A stretch of DNA of 40,486 nt from Desulfobacterales bacterium (GTDB taxonomy: Bacteria; Desulfobacterota; Desulfobacteria; Desulfobacterales; SURF-7). The stretch spans positions 1 through 40,486 of the forward strand of contig JANQFQ010000084.1 of NCBI GenBank assembly GCA_028277765.1, given 5' to 3'. Shown here piece by piece: positions 33,682 to 40,486 of this stretch (position 1 is the stretch's first letter; every line of letters begins with the position of its first letter). The notes under the pieces were generated by a model, which saw only the letters and a program-made list of their open reading frames with translations, made no database searches and had not been told where the DNA came from. A program made the position numbers and the translations under genes.

Positions 33682-36609
33682 TTAAAACAGAGTTGATATA
33701 AAGCACCCGCCACCTGCACCTGCTGAAGCGTGATCTGAGTCTTTACTGCTGGCGCTACTAAAAGATGAATTGTCACCAATGGCAAGACCTGATGGATCTA
33801 TGATAACACCATCTTCAGTTCTGTCACTGTCTCCATAGCCTCCGTCTTGAAATTCTAATGTAACAATATCACGGTTCTCGTTAAATTCAGCATGGTCAGA
33901 ATAATCAATCCAGCCGTTCTCCTCATCGTAATGCACCCAATAGGCATTCTTTGGCGCGGGTTCAGAGAGATAAATCTTTACAACCGCACGCTGACCCGGA
34001 GAGTCTACCTCCAACCGGAAAGATATAAGGCCGTATGGGACCTCATCAGGTATGTCGTCATTTTCAGGAACAATACTGCTGTCAATGGCTTCTATTCCTG
34101 TCATTATTGAATCCAGAGCCTCAACACCCAGCATCATATTGCCTTCGGCAGCATGGATAGATTTAAGGTTGTCTGACTGTGCATTATCAAAGATACCATC
34201 CTTGTTTAGATCAACAACATCATCGACTGCCTGAGTGCTTTTAATTCCATTTGCATTAAAAAGGAAATATTTAAAACCAACCGTAAATGAAGCCGTGTCT
34301 GACCATTCTGATACATTTTCATTTGAACCCCAGTATCTTACTTTCCAATAATATGTTGTATTGTTTCTCACAAACAACCCGGGAATCCACAAGAAATTTC
34401 GGCAACAATATTTTTTTGTAATTTTAATAGGTCTTCCACTAAAATCTTCATTTTTACTAAACATCCACTGTGATTTGGAGAATGTTGCGCAGTTATGGGG
34501 ATCTACAAAATCACTAGCTACAAGTATAAGCGGTAAACCAACTTTCTCTGCACCATCAGCAGGATAAATAGCAACCGGTTTGTCAGGAGTTGAAATACAA
34601 TCATCTGGTTCAGCAGGATCACTTCCTCCATCTATCTCTTCTCCATCAAGATAACCATCATTATCCGAATCATCATCTAGAAGGTCGTTTTGTATACCAT
34701 CACCGTCAAAATTGTTGTTCCAGTCATTTCCCCAGTAATCAAGCTCATCACCGTCATTGATGCCGTCATCATCACTGTCAGGATCATTAGGATCAGTGCC
34801 ATATATGTTTGTTTCATCTATATCAGTAATACCGTCGCCATCTGAATCAAGATTCATGTCTGTGGATGACGGAATGAAGATATCATCTATCCATGCTTTA
34901 TCACTGCCACTTGAGCCTGAGCTGTCTTTATTGTACTTCCATTTAAATGTATGCGTACCAGCATCAATTTCAAAGGCGGTTGATGTATATGCCATTGCTC
35001 CGGACCAGGCACCCTGCAGCTCATCATCTATATAAAACATGAGTTCATCAGCACCTTCTTCAGAATCCACTTCAACCCAGAAACTCACCTCCCCTTCTTC
35101 ACATGGATACTCCAGTTCAAGTAACGCTTGTTCATTGTCATTCAAGCCGGGTGATTCCGCGGAAAACGATCCATTATAAGGATTATCACCGGTAACCGTC
35201 CAATCATCATCTCCGCTGGTTACCCAGTCAAATTTCGTCAGGTCGCCTGTCTCAAAATCTTCAAGAACAAATTCTTTCTCTGGAGGAAAAAGGATATCGT
35301 CTATCCACGCGCTATCACTGCCGATTGAGCCTGAACTATCTTTAAGGTACTCCCAGGAAAACGTATGAATACCAGCAGTTACTTCATATGCGGTCGATGT
35401 ATACGCCATTGATCCAGACCAGGTGCCCTGAAGTTCATCATCAATATAAAACAATAGTTCATCACCGCCTGCTTCAGAATCCACCTCAACCCAGAAACTG
35501 ATCTCACCTGCTTCACATGCATACGCCAGGTCAAGTGACGCATTTTCATTGTCATTAAGGACCGGGGATTCTGCGGAAAATGATCCATTATAAGGATTGT
35601 CACCGGTAACCGCCCAGTCATCATCTCCGCTGGTTACCCAGTCAAATTTCGTCAGATCGCCTGTCTCAAAATCTTCAAGAACATACGGTATCTCCGGCGG
35701 GAACAGAATATCGTCTATCCAAGCTTTGTCGCTGCCGTTTGAGCCTGAACTATCCTTTAAATATTCCCACTTAAACGTATGCATTCCAGCAGTTACTTCA
35801 TATGTGGTTGATGTGTATGCCATTGCTCCGGACCAGGCACCCTGTAGTTCATCATCTATATAAAACATGAGTTCATCAGAACTCTCCTCGGAATCCACCT
35901 CAACCCAAAAACTGACAACACCTGCTTCACATGCATACGCCAGCTCTAATGACGCACCTTCATTATCATTCATACCTGGTGATTCCGCGGAAAACGATCC
36001 ATTATAAGGATTGTCTCCTGTAACTGTCCAGTCATCATCACCACTAGTTACCCAGTCAAACTTCGTCAGGTCGCCTGTCTCAAAATCTTCGTGGACATAT
36101 TCTTTCTCTGGAGGAAAAAGGATATCATCTATCCACGCGCTATCACTGCCGATTGAGCCTGAACTATCTTTAAGGTACTCCCAGGAAAACGTATGAATAC
36201 CAGCAGTTACTTCATATGTGGTCGATGTATACGCCACTGATCCAGACCAAGTGCCCTGAAGTTCATCATCAATATAAAACAATAGCTCATCACCACCTGC
36301 TTCAGAATCCACACTAAGCCAAAAACTGATCTCTCCTGCTTCACATGTATATGCCAGATCTAATGACGCACTCTCATCATCAGTAATGCCTGGGGATTCT
36401 GCAGAAAATGATCCATTATAAGGATTGTTTCCTGTAACCATCCAGTCATCATCACCACTAGTTACCCAGTCAAACTTCGTCAGGTCGCCTGTCTCAAAAT
36501 CTTCAAGAAGATATCCTTCCGCATGTGAAGAAGTCAAAGGTATGCTCTGCAGAAGCAGAAAAAATGCAAGCAATAAAAAAACATGGCAAATATTAAGATT
36601 GTTTTTCAT
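33682..36609 (-). CDS. Large secreted surface protein: four 138-residue repeats, calcium-binding TSP3 repeats, choice-of-anchor U domain
   Basis: A signal peptide (1-30) is followed by four tandem domains of 138 residues starting near 35, 173, 311 and 449. Each opens EDFETGDLTKFDW and closes AWIDDI, a beta-sandwich (MAM/lectin-like) pattern. Units 1 and 3 resemble each other most, as do 2 and 4. Next comes a thrombospondin type 3 calcium-binding stretch (about 590-675: DSDGDGITD, DSDDDGIND, DSDNDGYLDGEE), an Fn3-like domain (about 680-780) and a region like the 'choice-of-anchor U' domain (about 790-950). The end, GGGCFISTLF, looks like the start of the GGCFIATA-type C-terminus common in Deltaproteobacteria but stops there. 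It is probably an adhesin or matrix protein. Confidence 0.85.
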   Translation of the reverse strand: MKNNLNICHVFLLLAFFLLLQSIPLTSSHAEGYLLEDFETGDLTKFDWVTSGDDDWMVTGNNPYNGSFSAESPGITDDESASLDLAYTCEAGEISFWLSVDSEAGGDELLFYIDDELQGTWSGSVAYTSTTYEVTAGIHTFSWEYLKDSSGSIGSDSAWIDDILFPPEKEYVHEDFETGDLTKFDWVTSGDDDWTVTGDNPYNGSFSAESPGMNDNEGASLELAYACEAGVVSFWVEVDSEESSDELMFYIDDELQGAWSGAMAYTSTTYEVTAGMHTFKWEYLKDSSGSNGSDKAWIDDILFPPEIPYVLEDFETGDLTKFDWVTSGDDDWAVTGDNPYNGSFSAESPVLNDNENASLDLAYACEAGEISFWVEVDSEAGGDELLFYIDDELQGTWSGSMAYTSTAYEVTAGIHTFSWEYLKDSSGSIGSDSAWIDDILFPPEKEFVLEDFETGDLTKFDWVTSGDDDWTVTGDNPYNGSFSAESPGLNDNEQALLELEYPCEEGEVSFWVEVDSEEGADELMFYIDDELQGAWSGAMAYTSTAFEIDAGTHTFKWKYNKDSSGSSGSDKAWIDDIFIPSSTDMNLDSDGDGITDIDETNIYGTDPNDPDSDDDGINDGDELDYWGNDWNNNFDGDGIQNDLLDDDSDNDGYLDGEEIDGGSDPAEPDDCISTPDKPVAIYPADGAEKVGLPLILVASDFVDPHNCATFSKSQWMFSKNEDFSGRPIKITKKYCCRNFLWIPGLFVRNNTTYYWKVRYWGSNENVSEWSDTASFTVGFKYFLFNANGIKSTQAVDDVVDLNKDGIFDNAQSDNLKSIHAAEGNMMLGVEALDSIMTGIEAIDSSIVPENDDIPDEVPYGLISFRLEVDSPGQRAVVKIYLSEPAPKNAYWVHYDEENGWIDYSDHAEFNENRDIVTLEFQDGGYGDSDRTEDGVIIDPSGLAIGDNSSFSSASSKDSDHASAGAGGGCFISTLF

Positions 36610-36735
36610 TATTTTCCCCCCCAGGAAATTGAAATGATATAAGTAAATTATAAATATTCATATTTTATACATTACTTCCTTATATACAAAAAAACGGTTG
36701 CTATAAAACAACTAGGTTTCTATCTTTTTCTTTAT

Positions 36736-36764
36736 ATTGTACACTGAGTCTCTTGTAAAAACAA
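36736..36764 (-). promoter_or_regulatory. Possible promoter of the surface-protein gene
   Basis: On the minus strand TTGTTT, 17 bases, then TACAAT. It would give a leader of about 120 nt to the ATG at 36609. The 247-bp gap is otherwise AT-rich and featureless. Confidence 0.4.
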
Positions 36765-36856
36765 TACTGCTTTTCGATCTATATATAAATATATAGCCTT
36801 CTTTTGGGGGATGGTTATATATACTATAAACTAAATATAATGTCAAGAAAGTCATT

Positions 36857-38245
36857 TTATTTACAGCTATACTCAAGCAATCCTTTATACTCATTCTTCC
36901 CGGTAAAATTTCCATACACCTCCACTTTCCCCTTGCGCACTTTAACATTGCCTTGAAACATGTCACCCATTTTCTCAAGAGGAAACCAGTCATCATTCAT
37001 GATAACTGAAACAGTTTTTGCGCCCGGCACGCTGATTTTAAAACTGTATTTCCGCCCGGCCTTTAACGTACCGTTTATCGGTTCATAAAGATAACATTTG
37101 CGATTTTCAAACATGATGAATTTTTTAGGGAACCTTGCCTTCTTACCTGATCCCTTTCCGGCTTCAACAGAATAATCAAGTACCCATGTAAACTTTCCGG
37201 GGTCATCCGTGTGTTTTGCGTATACCCTGAGAACATAGTTCCCCGCGCGGGGAAAAACAGCATCCACTCGATATTCATCTTGAGACTTCTGCAGGAAAAC
37301 AAGAGATCTGTCCAGCTCACGGTTGTTCTGTTTTAGACGGGCAAGAAGAAGTGTCTCTTTAGGGGCGGAAAGAATAACTGATAATTTTTCATCAGTCTTG
37401 ATAATGCTTTTTGAATGGCTTTTTAATCCAATTCCAAAAATAAAAAATTCCGGCTTAAGGTATACAAAATCAGTATATTCCTGCATGGATACAGGAGGAT
37501 CAAGCAGCTGCCACTTTGGGTCTTCAGGAAAATGGTCATATATAAACTGTTCGGGCGGGGTTAAAAAAAAATGATCATTAAACTCGCGTATAAATCTGCC
37601 CTGATTGTTTAGGTAGCCGGCGCCCCATGTTGAATCAGTCAGATACCATTTGCCATCTATTTTTATCGCATTCCACGCGTGATTGGGAGCATCAAATGAC
37701 GAACCAGCCTTATAATCATACGATTTTGAATAGCCACTGACTTTCCGGATCTCCAAACCAGCAGCCTGTCCTAAAGTTACAAAAAGACCTGCATACCCCT
37801 CACACACAGCCCTACGGCTCTTCAGTACAGCATCAGGACTCAAATTCCCTGAACGCCCCGCAAGCATGCTCTTTGTGTCATAAATGATATTGCGGGCAAT
37901 CCATCCATAAACAGCTCTCGCCTTTTCCAGGTCATTTTTTACCGGACTGGTTAAATACGCTGCCAGAGTCTGGATGGATTGTTCAGCCTCTTTGGGAGTA
38001 TTAACAACATGCCTGTCTATTGCCTCATAATAAGACGCATATATGCTGGGAGAAAAGAACAGAACAGCAATAAATATCCATATATGAAAACGTATATTTC
38101 GATTCCCGGGTAATACAACAAATGGGCGAATCAGGACTTCATGGAGGGGAAAAAATTTGTTTTTTAAACGCTGAGTTGAATAGCGTTCTGCTTTAGCGGG
38201 ATTCAAACAAAACTTATGCCTGTAGTGAAAAATGGCGGCACTCAT
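36857..38245 (-). CDS. Secreted transglutaminase-like cysteine protein (KY-type)
   Basis: A signal-peptide-like segment (about 52-70, ending SIYA) precedes a transglutaminase core (about 75-230) with the triad Cys148 (RAVCEGYAG), His189 (NHAWNAI) and Asp204 (LTDSTWG). A long beta-rich C-terminal part (240-462) follows, as in kyphoscoliosis-type peptidases. It probably cuts or crosslinks peptides outside the cytoplasm. The start is doubtful. ATG 38245 overlaps the upstream stop (ATGA), which favours coupling, but the first 30 or so residues are read through a copy of an intergenic repeat (38165-38245) and would be an odd n-region. No other ATG, GTG or TTG precedes the signal segment. Confidence 0.82.
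   Translation of the reverse strand: MSAAIFHYRHKFCLNPAKAERYSTQRLKNKFFPLHEVLIRPFVVLPGNRNIRFHIWIFIAVLFFSPSIYASYYEAIDRHVVNTPKEAEQSIQTLAAYLTSPVKNDLEKARAVYGWIARNIIYDTKSMLAGRSGNLSPDAVLKSRRAVCEGYAGLFVTLGQAAGLEIRKVSGYSKSYDYKAGSSFDAPNHAWNAIKIDGKWYLTDSTWGAGYLNNQGRFIREFNDHFFLTPPEQFIYDHFPEDPKWQLLDPPVSMQEYTDFVYLKPEFFIFGIGLKSHSKSIIKTDEKLSVILSAPKETLLLARLKQNNRELDRSLVFLQKSQDEYRVDAVFPRAGNYVLRVYAKHTDDPGKFTWVLDYSVEAGKGSGKKARFPKKFIMFENRKCYLYEPINGTLKAGRKYSFKISVPGAKTVSVIMNDDWFPLEKMGDMFQGNVKVRKGKVEVYGNFTGKNEYKGLLEYSCK
38165..38245 (-). repeat. Relative of the CTGAGTTGAATAG hairpin repeat, inside the ORF start
   Basis: CGCTGAGTTGAATAGCG and ATTCAAACAAAACTTATGCC correspond to CTGAGTTGAATAGT and GGCATAAGTTTCGTTTGAAT at 29011-29080. 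The copy encodes the apparent first residues of the transglutaminase-like protein. Confidence 0.6.
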
Positions 38246-38847
38246 GAAGCAGACTGCTGATATGCCTGAATATTGTTCCGGTGGAGTGCCAGAAATGACA
38301 ATTCAACCGGATTGCTTTTATGTATTTGAAAAGTCTCTTTCAGGCCGCCATCCTCAATTGAAGTATTCGTCAGAGTTACTACTTTTTCAAGTAATACACT
38401 TGTTAAAGGGACAAAATTGTCCCTCTCTATTTTAGCATTAAAATTAGAAACATTACCTGTTATTCGGTACCATGTGTTAAATCCTATTGCCTTTGTTATT
38501 ATCTCAATATTAGACGCCGTATTCGTGGCGATCTTTGACTGTCGCTGCCGTTCGGTATCCTGTCCCATTTTTTCAAAACCATCATATGCCAGGATGATTT
38601 CCGACTTTTTCACCATAAGGGATTCATATTTCAATGGCGGTCCGGTTCTGTTTGACACAATGGCATTTTCAAGTCTTATGAATTCCTTGGGAATTAATAT
38701 ATTGTCGATCGTAACATTCTTCTGATGGTTTAAAATAGATATGGTCCTTGAATCAAGAGGAGCGGGAAGGGCTGTAATCTCTCCCCTGAATGTTTTACTA
38801 TGTGCAATCAGAACCACTTTCCATTTTTTTAATTCATCTTCCATCAT
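38242..38847 (-). CDS. Conserved-looking protein of unknown function
   Basis: I do not recognise this 201-residue protein. It has no signal peptide or membrane segment. The N-terminal half (1-95) looks like a small beta-rich domain (WKVVLIAHSKTFRGEITALP, RTISILNHQKNVTIDNILIP), reminiscent of proteins that fold around a repeated strand pattern. The C-terminal half carries an RQRQSKIATNTASNIEIITKAIG helix and further strands. It overlaps the PanE-like gene upstream and the transglutaminase gene downstream by 4 bp each, so the three form one transcript. Confidence 0.7.
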   Translation of the reverse strand: MMEDELKKWKVVLIAHSKTFRGEITALPAPLDSRTISILNHQKNVTIDNILIPKEFIRLENAIVSNRTGPPLKYESLMVKKSEIILAYDGFEKMGQDTERQRQSKIATNTASNIEIITKAIGFNTWYRITGNVSNFNAKIERDNFVPLTSVLLEKVVTLTNTSIEDGGLKETFQIHKSNPVELSFLALHRNNIQAYQQSAS

Positions 38848-39779
38848 ATACCCCCTATTGTATCTTTGTTTAAAAAGTCAAGCTGACAGGCAATAACGCG
38901 TGATGTTGTCATGTTGAAGCCGGCTGCTTCTGCTTTTTTTATGGGCCGCCAGTACAAACTATCTACTTCAAGTCTGCGTTCTGCCTCAAAATCAAGCTTC
39001 ATGCTCGGGCTATAGACTGTCATATCTTTAGTTGTTTCAATCATCTTGTCGGCAAAAGAATCTTCCACCGGAAAGCCACAATGCTGGGCGCCACTGATCA
39101 CTTCCATCATAATCTCACGTACAAGTGCACAAGATGATTCACATGCCAGGAGCTGGTCTGTTGTCGCATTAAGAATCACGGACAGCCCATTAAACGGCAT
39201 ATTCCATACAAGCTTTTCCCAGCGCGCCCTTCCCAAGTCCTCAGTTAAGTATGTTTCTATACCAGAGGATTTAAATACATCGGCCAGCATTTTAACAGCC
39301 GGTGTCAAGCCAGCTGGATTTCCGTCTGCCCTATATTCTCCAAATCGAACCGCTCCATAATCGAGATGACGTATAAGCCCTGGTCCGATCTTATTGCTGC
39401 AAAGAAAACACAGTCCTCCCACAACTATGGCCCCTGGAACAATCCTTGAAACATCTTCTTCATTTCCAAGACCGTTTTGAAGTATGGCCACAATTCCATT
39501 CTCTTTAACCACCTGAGGAAGTATGCCGGACAGCTGGCTGTTCTGGGTGGTTTTGAGTGACACAATAACCACATCACATGGCGGCATGTCGCCAGGGTCT
39601 AAATAAGCATGGACATCAGGAAGGCTGAAATCTCCGTTAACCGATTCAACGATTAAACCGTTCTCTTTAACATGATGATAGTCATTGTGCAGAAGAAAAT
39701 GAACGTCAACATTATTGCGCGCGAGCAAAGAGCCGTAATATCCGCCCACAGCGCCAGTCCCTATTACTCCGTATTTCAC
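38844..39779 (-). CDS. panE: 2-dehydropantoate 2-reductase (PanE/ApbA family)
   Basis: The 311-residue protein has the NADP-binding GTGAVGGYYG (7-16), SLKTTQ with Lys76, LQNGLGNEE (100-108), and the C-terminal catalytic segment WEKLVWNMPFNG with Lys189, Asn193 and Asn197, as in PanE. It should reduce ketopantoate to pantoate for coenzyme A synthesis. Some family members act on other 2-keto acids and no other pantothenate gene is nearby, so the physiological substrate is less certain than the fold. The start is GTG at 39779 with GGAG seven bases upstream. It leads the three-gene leftward unit. Confidence 0.88.
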   Translation of the reverse strand: MKYGVIGTGAVGGYYGSLLARNNVDVHFLLHNDYHHVKENGLIVESVNGDFSLPDVHAYLDPGDMPPCDVVIVSLKTTQNSQLSGILPQVVKENGIVAILQNGLGNEEDVSRIVPGAIVVGGLCFLCSNKIGPGLIRHLDYGAVRFGEYRADGNPAGLTPAVKMLADVFKSSGIETYLTEDLGRARWEKLVWNMPFNGLSVILNATTDQLLACESSCALVREIMMEVISGAQHCGFPVEDSFADKMIETTKDMTVYSPSMKLDFEAERRLEVDSLYWRPIKKAEAAGFNMTTSRVIACQLDFLNKDTIGGI

Positions 39780-40022
39780 ACTATTACTCCGGATAACTTT
39801 TCCAATACAATCTTGTCGAGTCTGTATAAGATATTAGTTTTTTAGAATATTACAATAATAATGAGATAGTCAAATAGTTTATGCTCTACTAAGAGAAAAT
39901 ATTATAAAAATTCTGGAATTGAGAGATTTTTTTTTTTATGATATGTTCAAAAAATTAGTTCACAGTGAAGCCTGTTTTTGATTTATTTTTTTGACACTCA
40001 TTCTCAGGAGGTTTTACAGCTG

Positions 40023-40486
40023 ATGCTGGACAAAAGAGATGTAACAGGTATAGATGATATTCTTCAGTACGATGATAATAAAACCTTAACCGGCAGTTCA
40101 ATTCCCTCCCTCGTTATGGGACTCCCCAAAAAGACACTCTCCCTTTGCCCTGAATGCCTTAAAGTGATTCCAGCCAGGGAATATGAACAGGACGGCAAGG
40201 TCCTGATGACCAAACAGTGTCCGGACCATGGCAAGGTTAATGATATTATTTCCTCTGATCCCCGTATCTATCTGGAAATGGAAAAATGGCACTTTTATGA
40301 TGGCCGAGGGTTTTCTAACCCCCAGGTAACCGGCGCAACAAATTGCCCAACTGACTGCGGTATCTGCAATATGCATGTCACCCATACAGCCACGGTGAAC
40401 ATTGACCTTACCACAAGGTGCAACCTTGGCTGCCCTACCTGCTTTGCCAATTCCAACAAGTATCCGGCTGATCCCTCTTTTGAGAA
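40023..40486 (+). CDS. Radical SAM enzyme resembling MJ0619/tetraether lipid synthase (Tes), 3'-truncated by the window
   Basis: Only the first 154 residues are in the window. They show an N-terminal rubredoxin-like metal site (LCPECLKVIP, then QCPDHG), a second cysteine motif CPTDCGICNMH, and the radical SAM signature CNLGCPTC (C-x3-C-x2-C). This order is what I recall for the MJ0619 family, including archaeal Tes, which joins lipid tails by C-C bond formation, and its bacterial relatives linked to membrane-spanning lipids. The same family also includes pterin methylases, so the substrate is open. AGGAGG lies 11 bases before the ATG. It is divergent from the panE unit. Confidence 0.8.
   Translation, partial: MLDKRDVTGIDDILQYDDNKTLTGSSIPSLVMGLPKKTLSLCPECLKVIPAREYEQDGKVLMTKQCPDHGKVNDIISSDPRIYLEMEKWHFYDGRGFSNPQVTGATNCPTDCGICNMHVTHTATVNIDLTTRCNLGCPTCFANSNKYPADPSFE

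Noticed and set aside
34854-36507. Regular 414-bp spacing considered as CRISPR or satellite DNA
   Set aside because: The repeats are in frame, encode a conserved domain and continue a signal-peptide-bearing protein.
35597-36637. Several rightward ORFs of 60-90 codons with similar translations
   Set aside because: They are antisense shadows of the four repeat units of the surface protein.

Overview
The window most resembles a mesophilic, anaerobic deltaproteobacterium (Desulfobacterota, perhaps Desulfobacterales). The reasons are moderate AT-richness, a sulfide-type (histidine-bearing) Thi4 thiazole synthase, a TetR/acyl-CoA dehydrogenase fatty-acid unit, large surface proteins with calcium-binding repeats, and intergenic spacers packed with several families of short palindromic repeats. 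This is an inference from gene content; there is no rRNA or other phylogenetic marker here. I found no tRNA, rRNA, CRISPR array, prophage or intact insertion sequence.

Layout. 0-5 kb: a membrane protein resembling a DUF2275-type anti-sigma factor (probably starting before the window), an SGNH-type membrane protein, and an exported VIT/VWA protein behind a textbook sigma-E/ECF promoter. 5-7 kb: an orphan PAS-PAS histidine kinase. 7-8 kb: a TPP riboswitch with a terminator/antiterminator pair controlling thi4. 8.4-10 kb: a cation-diffusion facilitator with a consensus promoter and a 22-bp palindrome, plus an exported glutaredoxin. 10-12.6 kb: a three-gene unit (metallo-beta-lactamase-fold hydrolase, MscS channel, metallophosphoesterase). 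12.8-15.6 kb: miaA and an MscS-like coiled-coil membrane protein. 16-18.5 kb: a TetR repressor with a perfect consensus promoter and palindromic operator, and a long acyl-CoA dehydrogenase. 18.5-19.5 kb: a decayed outer-membrane gene and debris.

19.5-33 kb is the most interesting part. A leftward unit (ATP-grasp ligase, DUF3473-like polysaccharide deacetylase, small membrane protein, MMPL/RND exporter) faces a rightward unit (family 2 glycosyltransferase, FabG-like reductase, acyl carrier protein, hot-dog thioesterase, a catalytic ketosynthase and a catalytically dead ketosynthase partner like a chain-length factor). The parts recall aryl-polyene/flexirubin-type pathways that build, tailor and export an acyl or polyene lipid, but no dehydratase, ammonia-lyase, CoA ligase or LolA is present. 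It looks like an incomplete or divergent type II polyketide/fatty-acid locus of unknown product.

33-40.5 kb: a lipoprotein, a 975-residue surface protein with a fourfold 138-residue repeat in ABAB order, a PanE-like reductase / unknown protein / secreted transglutaminase unit, and at the right edge the start of a radical SAM enzyme resembling the MJ0619/tetraether-synthase (Tes) family.

Repeats matter for gene calling: several apparent ORFs and N-termini (near 5.0, 22.0, 22.95 and 38.2 kb) are read through repeat copies, so I moved or questioned those starts.
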